Assembly (NCBI GenBank): GCA_020636375.1
Contig: JACJXZ010000001.1
Location: 620,001 to 684,000 of the forward strand
Length of the DNA: 64,000 bases
Reading direction: 5' to 3'
Source of the DNA: Lewinellaceae bacterium
Lineage (GTDB): Bacteria; Bacteroidota; Bacteroidia; Chitinophagales; Saprospiraceae
Made by a program: the position numbers and the translations under genes. Each line of letters opens with the position of its first letter. Position 1 is the stretch's first letter. Of this stretch, positions 1 through 8,167 are shown piece after piece. The notes beneath the pieces are model-generated. The model did not search any database and was not told the origin of the DNA. It saw only the letters and a program-made list of their open reading frames with translations.

Positions 1-314
1 CGGGCCGGATTGGGGAAAAGGGTTACCTCAACATCCGGAACGATCCGCTCCGTTTGGCCGACCACAAATGGCACATAGCCTTGATTGAAGCCGGAACTGA
101 CGACAACCGTATTTCCTACGCCAGAAAAAGTGAATAACTCTCCTATGGTATATTGCATCGAATAGGTAGCATTATCTGCATTAAAATTATCGACTACACT
201 GCCTCCGTTTGCCAATACGGAATTTGTTGCTGGTAAGAAGACCTGTTGTTGAGCGCAGGCCAAAGAAATACTCAGGGCACAGAGCATTCCAATAAATAAA
301 TATCTGGTTTTCAT
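1..314 (-). CDS. Secreted protein with T9SS sorting domain, 3' end outside window
   Basis: This is the first 104 residues of a protein whose C-terminus lies beyond the window edge. It opens with a clear signal peptide: MKTR, a hydrophobic stretch, then ACAQQ at about residue 22. The visible end reads VTLFPNPA, which is how a type A sorting domain of the type IX secretion system begins, so the protein is probably exported and cleaved or anchored at the cell surface. The body between these two parts is short and asparagine-rich and matches no enzyme I know. It is followed on the same strand by nothing visible and is preceded by the collar-domain protein, with only 42 bases between them, so the two may be cotranscribed. 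Confidence 0.8.
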   Translation of the reverse strand, partial: MKTRYLFIGMLCALSISLACAQQQVFLPATNSVLANGGSVVDNFNADNATYSMQYTIGELFTFSGVGNTVVVSSGFNQGYVPFVVGQTERIVPDVEVTLFPNPA

Positions 315-356
315 TTTCCTTTTTTTAGGTAAAAAAATAAGGTGCAGACCTCCGCG

Positions 357-1415
357 CTACTTAATCCTCATGATATATTTAAATCCAATGCTTTCCGGTT
401 GAATGGATTGGGAAGAGGACAATTTGGTGTTGGTGTCAGGCGAGGCGCCTCCGCTTGTCCCACTCCCACCCGAGGCAGTAGTCCCCGTGCCATTTGCGGT
501 GTAGTACGTTTCATCACTGTACTGGGAATTAACATGCATATAAGGGACGGCTGCGCCGTCGTAATCTACGTTGATATAGTTGCTCGTGTTATAAAGGGCC
601 GTTTGCAATCCTCCGGAACTGTTAAAGCCTCTCAAGGCCCCGGTATAAAAAGTTTCAGACCCAATGGTAACACTTTGGCTATAATCAATAAAAAAGGAAG
701 AAAACTTTAAAGACCCTGGGTCGTGCGTGTGGTTCGGCAAGGAATGGGTATGGTTATTCACCGCATGGTTATGTGCCAGATTCACTCGGTGATCGGGGTT
801 TCCTACCGAGGCAGTTACTCCGGCCGCAGTTGAACCCACAGCATATTTATTGGCCATATTCGGGATGGTCATGCCAAAAAGAGGGGATTCCGGGTCCAGT
901 ACCTGTGATCCATCCAGCACCACCCAGCCGTCGGGGATGCTGAGCTGGCCACCTGCGTCCCAGAATAGCTTCACCGTGCCTACCGGGTCGGAAGAATTAC
1001 TCAAGGCAGTTTGAGCCACTAAGGCATAAGGCATAGCGGTAAACCGGACCGTTTCCAAACTGACAAAACTGAAGCCGTTGTTGGGGTCGATTTCCGTTTT
1101 CATCCAGACCTCGCCGGAGGCCCAGTCCACCTCTTCAATATTCCCGAGCTGAACAATGTCTCCATTCCCCACTTGGACATTGGCAATGCCCAACTGGCCG
1201 GTAGGAACGGAGGTGTGGATTTCTTTGTAGACTTCGGTGGCGCCAAGCTCGTCCTGATAGAGGGTGAATTTGATCGATATTTCCTCACTCGCCAATGGCA
1301 TTAAGGTACCAGGGTCTCTGATCACCGCCTGGTAATTAAAAAAATGAGGAACCTGGGCATATGCTGTTAGTGTGAAGAGCATCGCCAAGAGGAAAAACAT
1401 GCTTCTTTTTTTCAT
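357..1415 (-). CDS. Secreted protein with phage tail-collar-like domain
   Basis: This 352-residue protein has a signal peptide ending near residue 20 (AYAQ|VPHFFNYQ). Residues 25-135 follow a pattern common in secreted Bacteroidota proteins, starting FNYQAVIRD and ending with TAMPYALVAQ. Residues 145-235 look like a tail-collar (microcystin-dependent protein) domain: GTVKLFWDAGG, GWVVLDGSQV, then IPNMANKYAVGS and a run of histidines in HNHAVNNHTHSLPNHTHD. The C-terminal part is Gly/Ser/Thr-rich and ends FKYIMRIK, as collar proteins often do. Such proteins in this phylum are thought to be surface structures rather than phage parts, because no other phage gene is nearby. Function is unknown. 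The family assignment rests on motif pattern alone. Confidence 0.75.
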   Translation of the reverse strand: MKKRSMFFLLAMLFTLTAYAQVPHFFNYQAVIRDPGTLMPLASEEISIKFTLYQDELGATEVYKEIHTSVPTGQLGIANVQVGNGDIVQLGNIEEVDWASGEVWMKTEIDPNNGFSFVSLETVRFTAMPYALVAQTALSNSSDPVGTVKLFWDAGGQLSIPDGWVVLDGSQVLDPESPLFGMTIPNMANKYAVGSTAAGVTASVGNPDHRVNLAHNHAVNNHTHSLPNHTHDPGSLKFSSFFIDYSQSVTIGSETFYTGALRGFNSSGGLQTALYNTSNYINVDYDGAAVPYMHVNSQYSDETYYTANGTGTTASGGSGTSGGASPDTNTKLSSSQSIQPESIGFKYIMRIK

Positions 1416-1803
1416 GATGGTAGTCTTTTGATAGTTTTTTCAATTTCTGCAAATCTTTTTTTTGGAGCCATTCTACATTCCCTTCCGAAATGCGACAGGA
1501 AATACCACTGCCTGGAAAAATGTTACCCGGCTTTTTGATCTTTTTAAGCGTAAAAATGCTTAAATTGGAAAGCCCCTCTTGTTCCAAAATTTTCACCTGT
1601 GAAAACTGCTGCTTCCTGCCTTCTCCTATTAGCTGATCAGGAATGGAGTGCCGGTGGATGTGGGGGCGGCTGGAGGGGTATGGGTGGATGGGGGGGCTTA
1701 TTGCTGTTTTGCTGGCCGTCATCCCGGGGAGAGAAAATTTGGGTTTGAAGTTCGTGAAATTGAAGGCTTATTGTAGGGCGTCCTCAAAAAGTCGGCGACA
1801 CTT
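1416..1803. other. Gene-free gap
   Basis: No credible gene lies here. An open frame on the minus strand has no family resemblance and an implausible basic composition. The right end, near 1776-1803, may be the outer end of the decayed transposon next door, since a sharp change to the CCTCAAAAAGTCGGCGAC sequence occurs just before the transposase stop codon. I see no matching terminal repeat on the other side. Confidence 0.5.
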
Positions 1804-2259
1804 TTAGCCCACTGCGAGAGCGGGCCTCGTGTTCGGCGGGCCTATCGAGCCAACCACCTCCCAAATCGAATTAAATTTGCCCTGGCCGCTGGCCACCTGC
1901 TTCAATAAGCGGCACCAGAGGCTAAAAATTGATACAAAAATTTCTCTGCCCAACTTTATTATGTTGAGCGCCAACAGGATAAGGCCAATGCAGGCATAGG
2001 AAGCATCTTCGCGCCGCGTCTGTATGTCATCCAGCCCATATTTTGATTTTCCTTGCCCGAATTTGCCTTCTATCTCTGACCGTTTATTTTGTTCTTTCTT
2101 TCGTTTTTGTTTTTCCTGGCGCGACATTTCCGGCGACCGGCCCAGTGGCCTGCCAACGTACCTTATACCCCTGTCTTTAAGGTATTTGCGGTTTCCCCGG
2201 TTGAGGTATATTTGATCGACAAGTACCAATTCGGGATAATAGCCATACAGGGCTTGGGC
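1804..2259 (-). pseudogene. Decayed IS5/IS1182-type transposase, C-terminal part
   Basis: The reading frame preserves the C-terminal third of a DDE transposase: YYPELVLVDQIYLNRGN, then YVGRPLGRSP, a basic stretch, and RSEIEGKFGQGKSKYGLD with the catalytic glutamate region, followed by the hydrophobic tail typical of IS5/IS1182 elements. The frame opens just after a TAA at 2260-2262, and no N-terminal DDE half is present upstream, so the copy is truncated and presumably dead. An initiation at the TTG at 2229 is possible but unlikely to matter. It is followed upstream by an inverted-repeat element, which may mark where other insertions landed. Confidence 0.75.
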
Positions 2260-2278
2260 TTAAGCTGGCTCAAGCTTT

Positions 2279-2452
2279 GAGCGTGTTGGGAATTCCATTG
2301 CTAGCCTCCAAATGGCAAATTTTCCCTCACTCAGCATTAAATTTTTCGCTCCCGCTATCAAGTAGCGGGACCCGCATCCGGTTGCAAAATTTGCCTTGAT
2401 TGAGGCAAAATTTGCTCATTTTCGGCTTCAGCATGAAAATCCCAACACGCTC
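2279..2452. repeat. Small inverted-repeat-bounded element (MITE-like)
   Basis: A perfect 13-bp inverted repeat (GAGCGTGTTGGGA at 2279-2291 and its complement at 2440-2452) bounds about 174 bp without coding capacity. Inside, GGCAAATTTT/AAAATTTGCC motifs occur several times in both orientations. The left end abuts the point where the transposase frame is cut, so it may have inserted there or be the remnant of that element's end. No clear target-site duplication was seen. Confidence 0.5.
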
Positions 2453-2497
2453 TTAGAAACCTGGGAAAATTTTCTATTTCAATTTTGAACAGCCTAC

Positions 2498-2529
2498 CCT
2501 GTGGAATACAAGCTTCGCTATTCCACAGG
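2498..2529. repeat. Perfect 11-bp hairpin
   Basis: CCTGTGGAATA at 2498-2508 is followed after 10 bases by its exact complement at 2519-2529. There is no T-run, so it is not an obvious intrinsic terminator. The stretch from 2453 to 2709 otherwise holds no gene. Confidence 0.5.
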
Positions 2530-2709
2530 ACCTACCCGGCAGGTTAGGATTACTTTTCTATACTCAACGGCAATAGTTGTGGGTGGACTTCCCCCCGTCT
2601 AGCCAGCGTTCGACTGAACTCACGCCAAAGTCCGGGTAAACTTTAGGGGATTTGAGGGGCTGGGAGGGCTAATGCATTACTTGTCCCGCACACAAAGTAT
2701 CGAGAAAAC

Positions 2710-3519
2710 CTATTGCAACCAAGTATAATTCAACCCCTCCAATATCCGCTCCGCCTCTTCCCGCCAGGGGTTGGCATAGCCGACCAGTTGCTCCAGCTTG
2801 CGCCCAGCCTCCTCCATCCGGCCGAGCTTGATGAGGGCCAGCGCCTGATACCAGGCCCGACCATCCGGAAACCCGGAAGCAACATTCTCAAAGTTAACCA
2901 ATGCCTCTTCCGCCCGGCCGTCGATCAGGCACAAAATGCCGGCGAGGTAATAGTAATTGGAAGGGTTCTCCAGCGACCCTGGATCAATCGCCTCCAGTTT
3001 CTCCAGAGCGGTATGGTATTCTTTATTTTTATACAATTTTGCAACCTCAAGCAGTGGTTGGCTTTCCGAGTCCGGCAGGGGCTGCTCTCCCCTGTCCCTG
3101 ACGCTGCTGATCAGAGCCGGGTCCACGATGTCTTCAATGGGAGGGATTTCAAAATAAGCGGCGAACAGGCTCCCGGGCCGGGCAGGCTGAACCTGGCTTT
3201 TGAAAAGGTATACCCCGGCAGCGACAACCAACGCAATGGCAGCGGCAATGGAAACCGTCTTCCTGAAGGCGAATCGAATGGTTTTGGCCGCCCCCTTTTC
3301 AGGCGCCTTTTCCCGTTCCTGTTCTATCTCACCCAGCAATTCCTGAAACCGGGCGGACTCCTTATCGGTAACCGAATGGAATACCACCTTCTGGAGTTTC
3401 ACCTCGGATGCCAGTGCCGGATTGGATTCCATTTCCCGCTGGAATTCCTCCATTTCCTCCTGCTCCATTTCCCCGAGGAGAAACTTATCGATGCGCTCCA
3501 ATTTTTCCTGGCTGGACAT
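2710..3519 (-). CDS. Anti-sigma-factor-like membrane protein with TPR-type tail
   Basis: The 269-residue product begins MSSQEKLERIDKFLLGEM, an acidic helical region like the cytoplasmic anti-sigma part of Bacteroidota membrane regulators (residues 1-70). One transmembrane helix follows at about 86-107 (TVSIAAAIALVVAAGVYLF). The outside part (150-269) carries TPR-like helical pairs such as YLAGILCLIDGRAEEALVNF and AWYQALALIKLGRMEEAGRKL. It lies 15 bases downstream of the ECF sigma gene on the same strand, so the two are almost certainly cotranscribed and work as a pair. It lacks the FecR domain of TonB-dependent signalling, which argues for another input. The sigma-binding role is inferred from position and topology. 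Confidence 0.75.
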   Translation of the reverse strand: MSSQEKLERIDKFLLGEMEQEEMEEFQREMESNPALASEVKLQKVVFHSVTDKESARFQELLGEIEQEREKAPEKGAAKTIRFAFRKTVSIAAAIALVVAAGVYLFKSQVQPARPGSLFAAYFEIPPIEDIVDPALISSVRDRGEQPLPDSESQPLLEVAKLYKNKEYHTALEKLEAIDPGSLENPSNYYYLAGILCLIDGRAEEALVNFENVASGFPDGRAWYQALALIKLGRMEEAGRKLEQLVGYANPWREEAERILEGLNYTWLQ

Positions 3520-3534
3520 TACATGAAATTTAAT

Positions 3535-4122
3535 TCACAAATACAAATCCCGAACCCGCTCGTCCTTCTTCATCAATTCCAACAGGTGCTTATGGCAGAA
3601 GTGTTTGCGCTTGCGGGTGTATCCTTCGCTGCCATGGCCCATAGCCTCCTTAATCTGCTCGTAGCTCTCCCCATCCCACCGCATTTGAATGATCCGTTGG
3701 CAGTCATCGGCCAGCTTGCCGAACAGTTCGCGGATGACCTTTCCAAGCATCGCCCGCTCCAACTGCTCATCCGGCAGCGGATTGCTGTCTGAATATGCTC
3801 TTTCCATCCCTTCTGTTACCTCGGCAAACCGCTTTTTTGAACGGAATGATTTCATTAGCAAGTTTCTACAGACGGCAAACAGGTAAGCCGAAAAAGGAAC
3901 CTTCAACTCCAGCGACTCCTCTTTCGCCTGTTGAAATACGGCTAACAGCGCCCCGGCAAAAACATCCTGTGCTTCTTCTTCCGACACGCCCTTCTTCAGG
4001 CAAAATGAAATGATGTTGGGCTGGAACTCATCGTAGATATGGCGCAGGATATCCCGGTCGCCTTCCCGAATTCCCGTGAGGTAAGTAGCATTGTCGAGTT
4101 TTCCCCAGACCGCCCTGTTCAT
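3535..4122 (-). CDS. ECF-type RNA polymerase sigma factor
   Basis: This 195-residue protein has the two-region layout of extracytoplasmic-function sigma factors. Region 2 covers about 10-90: LRHIYDEFQPNIISFCLKKG, then EEEAQDVFAGALLAVFQQ and PFSAYLFAVCRNLLMKSFRSKKR. Region 4 covers about 125-190: IRELFGKLADDCQRIIQMRW, then SYEQIKEAMGHGSEGYTRKRKHFC. It would direct RNA polymerase to a small regulon. The anti-sigma-like TPR protein lies immediately downstream and the caspase gene upstream, all on one strand. The sigma factor may therefore act in the same response as the caspase, though this is inference from gene order. Confidence 0.88.
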   Translation of the reverse strand: MNRAVWGKLDNATYLTGIREGDRDILRHIYDEFQPNIISFCLKKGVSEEEAQDVFAGALLAVFQQAKEESLELKVPFSAYLFAVCRNLLMKSFRSKKRFAEVTEGMERAYSDSNPLPDEQLERAMLGKVIRELFGKLADDCQRIIQMRWDGESYEQIKEAMGHGSEGYTRKRKHFCHKHLLELMKKDERVRDLYL

Positions 4123-4187
4123 GGTTTATAAGTGTTTCTTCCTTTTGCAGATAATCAAAATGTACCTGCCAAAACGATCATTTTTCC

Positions 4188-4240
4188 ATTTCCATCATTC
4201 ATTCCTTCATTCCTTCATTCCTTAACGAAGGTTTCCGGAG
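4188..4240. repeat. Dispersed CATTCCTT repeat, copy 1
   Basis: TCATTCC units in tandem lead into CCTTAACGAAGGTTTCCGG. Nearly the same arrangement recurs at 47125-47165 (CCTTAACGGAGGTTTCCGG), in both cases in a short gap between genes. It looks like a dispersed non-coding repeat of this genome. Confidence 0.6.
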
Positions 4241-4246
4241 CGCCCC

Positions 4247-6673
4247 CTACTCCCGCACGCACCGGCACGAAAAATACTTCCCCTTATCCTCCGTCACCCG
4301 GGACAACTTTTTCTCGCGGGCGTCGAAAACATAAACCAGCACTTCGCCGGAACTCTGGTCCCGGATGCTGGTCCAGTAGTAGCCGGCAACGCCGGCATCG
4401 AAGAAGGCGCTGCCGTCGTACTGGCCGCCCAGAGCGGCCTTGAAGCCGGACTTGCCGCCTTTTAGCAGGCTCTGGTAGGCCTCTTCGCCGGCACCCTGGC
4501 CTCGGTTTTTAGAATAAGAAAAAGCGGTGCCGAAATCCTTCGCCATTGCCCACCAGTCGCCGTCGGCGGGCAGGCGCCAGCCTTCGGGGCAGGCCTGGAG
4601 CGCTTCGTCCCAGGTGTACAGCCGGCCGCTTTTCTCACACAGGGAGTCCTGCTCGTTGTAACACCGGCCCGCCCCCTGGTAACTGAGGTTTTGCGCCATC
4701 CAGAGCTGATCGTTGAGCAGGGCGGTGCGGTAGAGGGCCGAGTCGCGGGGGTCCATAAAGAAGCGTTGCAGGGCTTCTTCCGCTTCCCTGGCGTATTTGC
4801 CGCCGGGGTACTCCCGCAGATATTTGCGGTAAAACTTGCCCCGGTCCAGTTTCTGTGCCTGTTCCCAGGTGGCCTGCTCTGCCTGCTCCTTAATGGCGAT
4901 GTTCTTTTTGGCGTCTTCGGCAAATTTGCCGTCGGGGTAGGCCCCCAGGTAGGCCTGGTAGGCAGGGATGGTATTTTCTCCGAGGGCGGCCTCGTATTGC
5001 TGGCGCTCCTGCTGGCCGGCCAGGGAGCTGGCGTCCAGCCGGTTGCCGCTGCGGTCGATGCTGAAGGCCTGCCCGCCCAGTTCCACCCGGGCTATCCCTT
5101 TATTGTCAAACTGGGAAGCTTTGTCGTACTGGATCGGGATGACGGGGCTGCCCAGCTTGTTGATCCAGCCGTACTTGCCGTCCCGCTTCACCAGGGACAT
5201 TTCTTTGACGAAGGGGTTGACCTCTTCATACTGCGGCAGGATGATCGACTTGGTCATGGAGTTGTAAAAGCCCCAGTATTTATCTTTCTGTATGGCCCAG
5301 TAATCGCCGTATTCCTCGGATTTGAGGACGCGGTCATAAGCCAGTTTATCGCTTTTTTGGGTGCCGCCGAACACCCAGGCGAAGATGCCGATCACCACGG
5401 CCAGGGCAAGAAGGCCTCCGCCGATAAGGTACCCCCGAGGCATGCGGATGGTATCGGCCATATCCACGCTTTCGGCGGCCGGAGCGCTGCCCATCACGAA
5501 GGGGGTTTCCCCTTTGCGCAAGGATTCGATGCCGCTGTTGGCCGCCGCCACGTATTTCCCCTCGGGGTATTTCTCCAGGTAGCTCTGGTAACCGTAGACC
5601 TCATTGACCCGCAGCGCTTCGGCCCACTCCTGTTCTTCCTTGATGGTCTTCATCCGCGAGCTGGCCTCGATGTCATGCCGGCCTTTGGGGAATTGCTCCA
5701 GGTAAGTTTCGTAGGCAACGACGCTATCTTTTTCCACGGCAACGGCCCAGGCGGCTTCGTCGTTGAGCTCCAGCAGTTTTTCTTTCGCCTCGCGCATGTG
5801 CTTGCCGGCGGGATAAAGCGCCAGGTAGTTTTCGAAAGCAGCGATGGAGTTTTCCGCTTCGGCGGCAGCCCAGTCGCGGGCGTCGTCAAATTTGAGGCGG
5901 AAGACGAACTGGCCGCCCTCGTGGCCCACGTCGAACAGCGGGTTGCCCTCGGGAAGCTGCCGGTAGTGGGAGCGCGTCTGCATAATGACCTCGTTGATCA
6001 GCCGGCCGACATTGAGTTCTGAAGTATTGGACTGCTTCAGCTCCCGCAGGATGCTCTGGGCGAAGGGGCTGTTCTCGCCGGGCTTGCCGTCGTACACTTC
6101 CTCATCGTGGCGGCCCGAGCAGAGGGCCCAGCGGGAGGAGCGGCTGTCCAGGTCGGCGATGGCTTCGTTGGTGCTGCGCATTTTGCCTTCGACGAAGAGA
6201 GAGCCGGAGAAACAGGAATCGGAAATGAGAAAAGTATGGAAGGCGGGAATGTCCTCAATATAGCCTTTGACCACGGTATTGGGGATGTAATCGGCCGGCG
6301 AGCCGGGGCCGGCGCCTACCGGTATCCAGAAGCCCTTGCCGGTCTTTTCGTTGAGGTGGCCGTGGCCGGAATAATAGATGACCAGATCGTTCTCTCCGGT
6401 GAGGGTATTGGCCATATTCTCCAGGGCGTTGATGATGCCCTCCCGGCTGGCCTGCTCGTCGAGCAGCAATACCATATTATCCGGGTCGAACTGGTATTGC
6501 TCCTGCAGGATGCCGGCGATGTCCTTGACGTCTTTGACCGCGTTGGACAGCTTGGGGAAGTGCTGGTAGGCATCGATGCCGATGCCCAGGAAGTGGGCTT
6601 TCCGGACTTTCCGGATGTGGGAGGTTACTTCGCTGAGGTCGATGCCTCGGGTCTTGCCGCTTTCTTCTGCCAT
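4247..6673 (-). CDS. Caspase-family (C14) protein with TM helix, WG repeats and FISUMP domain
   Basis: This 808-residue protein has a caspase-like peptidase domain at about 24-260, with the catalytic pair visible: His104 in YYSGHG and Cys154 in SDSCFSG. Three repeats of about 40 residues follow (265-385), each with W..A and a Y..YL..YP.G motif. A transmembrane helix lies at 414-436. Next come WG-type repeats (455-545; YWGFYN, YGWINKLGSPVIPIQYD), two more Y..YL..YP.G repeats (556-635), and a FISUMP-like domain (about 640-808) with WMAQNLSY, CPEGWRLP and YYWTS. The caspase part should be cytoplasmic and the FISUMP part on the other side of the membrane. It probably cleaves after basic residues, as bacterial metacaspase-like enzymes do. 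It lies 124 bases upstream of the ECF sigma gene on the same strand. Signal input and substrates are unknown. Confidence 0.88.
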   Translation of the reverse strand: MAEESGKTRGIDLSEVTSHIRKVRKAHFLGIGIDAYQHFPKLSNAVKDVKDIAGILQEQYQFDPDNMVLLLDEQASREGIINALENMANTLTGENDLVIYYSGHGHLNEKTGKGFWIPVGAGPGSPADYIPNTVVKGYIEDIPAFHTFLISDSCFSGSLFVEGKMRSTNEAIADLDSRSSRWALCSGRHDEEVYDGKPGENSPFAQSILRELKQSNTSELNVGRLINEVIMQTRSHYRQLPEGNPLFDVGHEGGQFVFRLKFDDARDWAAAEAENSIAAFENYLALYPAGKHMREAKEKLLELNDEAAWAVAVEKDSVVAYETYLEQFPKGRHDIEASSRMKTIKEEQEWAEALRVNEVYGYQSYLEKYPEGKYVAAANSGIESLRKGETPFVMGSAPAAESVDMADTIRMPRGYLIGGGLLALAVVIGIFAWVFGGTQKSDKLAYDRVLKSEEYGDYWAIQKDKYWGFYNSMTKSIILPQYEEVNPFVKEMSLVKRDGKYGWINKLGSPVIPIQYDKASQFDNKGIARVELGGQAFSIDRSGNRLDASSLAGQQERQQYEAALGENTIPAYQAYLGAYPDGKFAEDAKKNIAIKEQAEQATWEQAQKLDRGKFYRKYLREYPGGKYAREAEEALQRFFMDPRDSALYRTALLNDQLWMAQNLSYQGAGRCYNEQDSLCEKSGRLYTWDEALQACPEGWRLPADGDWWAMAKDFGTAFSYSKNRGQGAGEEAYQSLLKGGKSGFKAALGGQYDGSAFFDAGVAGYYWTSIRDQSSGEVLVYVFDAREKKLSRVTEDKGKYFSCRCVRE

Positions 6674-6798
6674 GTTCTTGGGTTTTCAAGGGGCTATGCT
6701 TCTCCAAAGCTAATGAAAAAAGGATTGGGAAAAAAGCCTGCTTGTATATTTGCATGATCTGAATGTCCTGAAGTTGATCAAACAGGCGTGACTAAAAC

Positions 6799-8037
6799 CT
6801 ATTCATTCTCGTGTGTTCTACCTTTCGCCTCACCCCCTGCTGCCTGCCGCTCCAATTCCTCCAACTCCTGCCGCTCCGCCACGGTAGGCTCATACGCTCC
6901 AAAGGCGGGCAGGGGCGGCTGCCCGGCATCCACCCAGGCGGTATACCAGCTGCTGCCAATGGCGTGGACGGAGGCCTGCATGCGCCGCTCCACCATGCCG
7001 GCCATGCGCCGGTGATAGGCCGCAGCGTAATCCTGGCACTGGGTGCGGATGGTCCGCCCCAGGCGTTCTTCGTAGCAGTACTGCTTGTCTTCCGGGAAGG
7101 TTTGGCTGAGCTCGCGCTCAATCAGCAGGACGCTGTCCAGCAGTTGGTGGCTGGCCAGGACGGCATCCCAGAAATACGTTTTGGGGTCGCCGATGTATTC
7201 GGCCCGGCCGACAAAAAAGTCGTACTCTTTATCAGCAAACAATTCCGGCAGGCGGCTCTCCCAGAAGGCGTGGATGCCCACCTGGTTAGTGAGCTGGCCA
7301 TTGTAGTTCTCCGTGGTGTGCAGGGGCACGTGGGCATCGCCGATGTAATGCCCCATCTCGGCCGCCAGGCGCAGGATGCGGCCCGGCGCCCGCTGGCGGA
7401 AGGCCTCCGTCAGCCGGTGCTGCATCTGCAGCAGGTGATAGGGCACAATGCCGTATTCCGAAAAATGATCCACGGCAAAGGCAGAGCGGCAGTCGAGGGC
7501 GCCAACCTCCAGGCCGAAGAGGGCACCGAGGGCATCGCAATCCACGGCCCAGGCATCTTCGTAATATTGCGGTTTGATGTAGGACTCGAAAAAGTCCCGG
7601 TAAGCAGTAGCATAAGGTGCTGAAAGCGCCGCGCCGTGATAATCCAGCCGGATAAAAACCTGCTCCCTCACCGTGTCCCGCGCCAGTCGCAGGGTGTCGC
7701 CCGCTGCGGTCAGCACCCCCACTTCTGTGAATTTCATGAGCGCCTCCGTCCAGTCGCGGGGCACTTCCGGAAAGGGATACGCTCCCCAGTGGTCGATGTC
7801 GATGTAGTGGCGGACGGCCTCGTGCTTCGTCGCGTAGCGCCGCTTGTCGGGATCGACGGCGTGCTCGGTGATGAATTCGATATTTTTTTTAAAAAAGCCG
7901 ATCATCTCCGGCGGCAGGGTGAAGACGGCCATGCGGTTGATGCGGCGGTGGCCAAAGAATCCCCAGCGCTCAGAGGCGGTGGCGCTGAGGAGTAGCGTGG
8001 CAATAACCATACTGTAAAAAAGGACAGCTTTATTCAT
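6799..8037 (-). CDS. Zinc-dependent phospholipase C / S1-P1 nuclease-like secreted protein
   Basis: The 412-residue product has a signal peptide (residues 1-22) followed by the mature start SERWGFFGH. A tryptophan at the processed N-terminus is a zinc ligand in the phospholipase C/P1 nuclease fold. Other ligand-type residues are His30 (WGFFGHRRIN), DIDHWG at 80-85, MGHYIGDAHVPLHTT at 229-242 and GIHAFWE at 254-260. It would hydrolyse phosphodiester or phospholipid bonds in the periplasm or outside the cell; the exact substrate cannot be told. I chose the ATG nine codons inside the longest frame because it places the signal peptide directly at the N-terminus. A hairpin separates it from the DUF4340 gene. 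Confidence 0.85.
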   Translation of the reverse strand: MNKAVLFYSMVIATLLLSATASERWGFFGHRRINRMAVFTLPPEMIGFFKKNIEFITEHAVDPDKRRYATKHEAVRHYIDIDHWGAYPFPEVPRDWTEALMKFTEVGVLTAAGDTLRLARDTVREQVFIRLDYHGAALSAPYATAYRDFFESYIKPQYYEDAWAVDCDALGALFGLEVGALDCRSAFAVDHFSEYGIVPYHLLQMQHRLTEAFRQRAPGRILRLAAEMGHYIGDAHVPLHTTENYNGQLTNQVGIHAFWESRLPELFADKEYDFFVGRAEYIGDPKTYFWDAVLASHQLLDSVLLIERELSQTFPEDKQYCYEERLGRTIRTQCQDYAAAYHRRMAGMVERRMQASVHAIGSSWYTAWVDAGQPPLPAFGAYEPTVAERQELEELERQAAGGEAKGRTHENE

Positions 8038-8089
8038 GTGCCTGAAAATACGAAGAACATACAATTATGGCAACCAGAACCGCAAAACG

Positions 8090-8131
8090 CTGCCGGGTTT
8101 ATCCAGGCAGAGCCAACCCGAAACCCGGCAG
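8090..8131 (-). terminator. Hairpin, possible terminator after the DUF4340 gene
   Basis: CTGCCGGGTTT and its exact complement (8090-8100 and 8121-8131) form an 11-bp GC-rich stem with a 20-base loop. Read on the minus strand it is followed by CGTTTTGCGG, a weak T-run. It lies just past the stop codon of the DUF4340 gene and before the phospholipase gene, so it could end the gld operon transcript. Confidence 0.55.
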
Positions 8132-8167
8132 GTTGAATTATCCGAATAATCGAAAATGATCAGTTTT

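Noticed and set aside
357..1415. Tail-collar domain as sign of a prophage
   Set aside because: No capsid, terminase, portal or integrase is present nearby, and the protein has a signal peptide. Collar-like domains are common in secreted Bacteroidota proteins.
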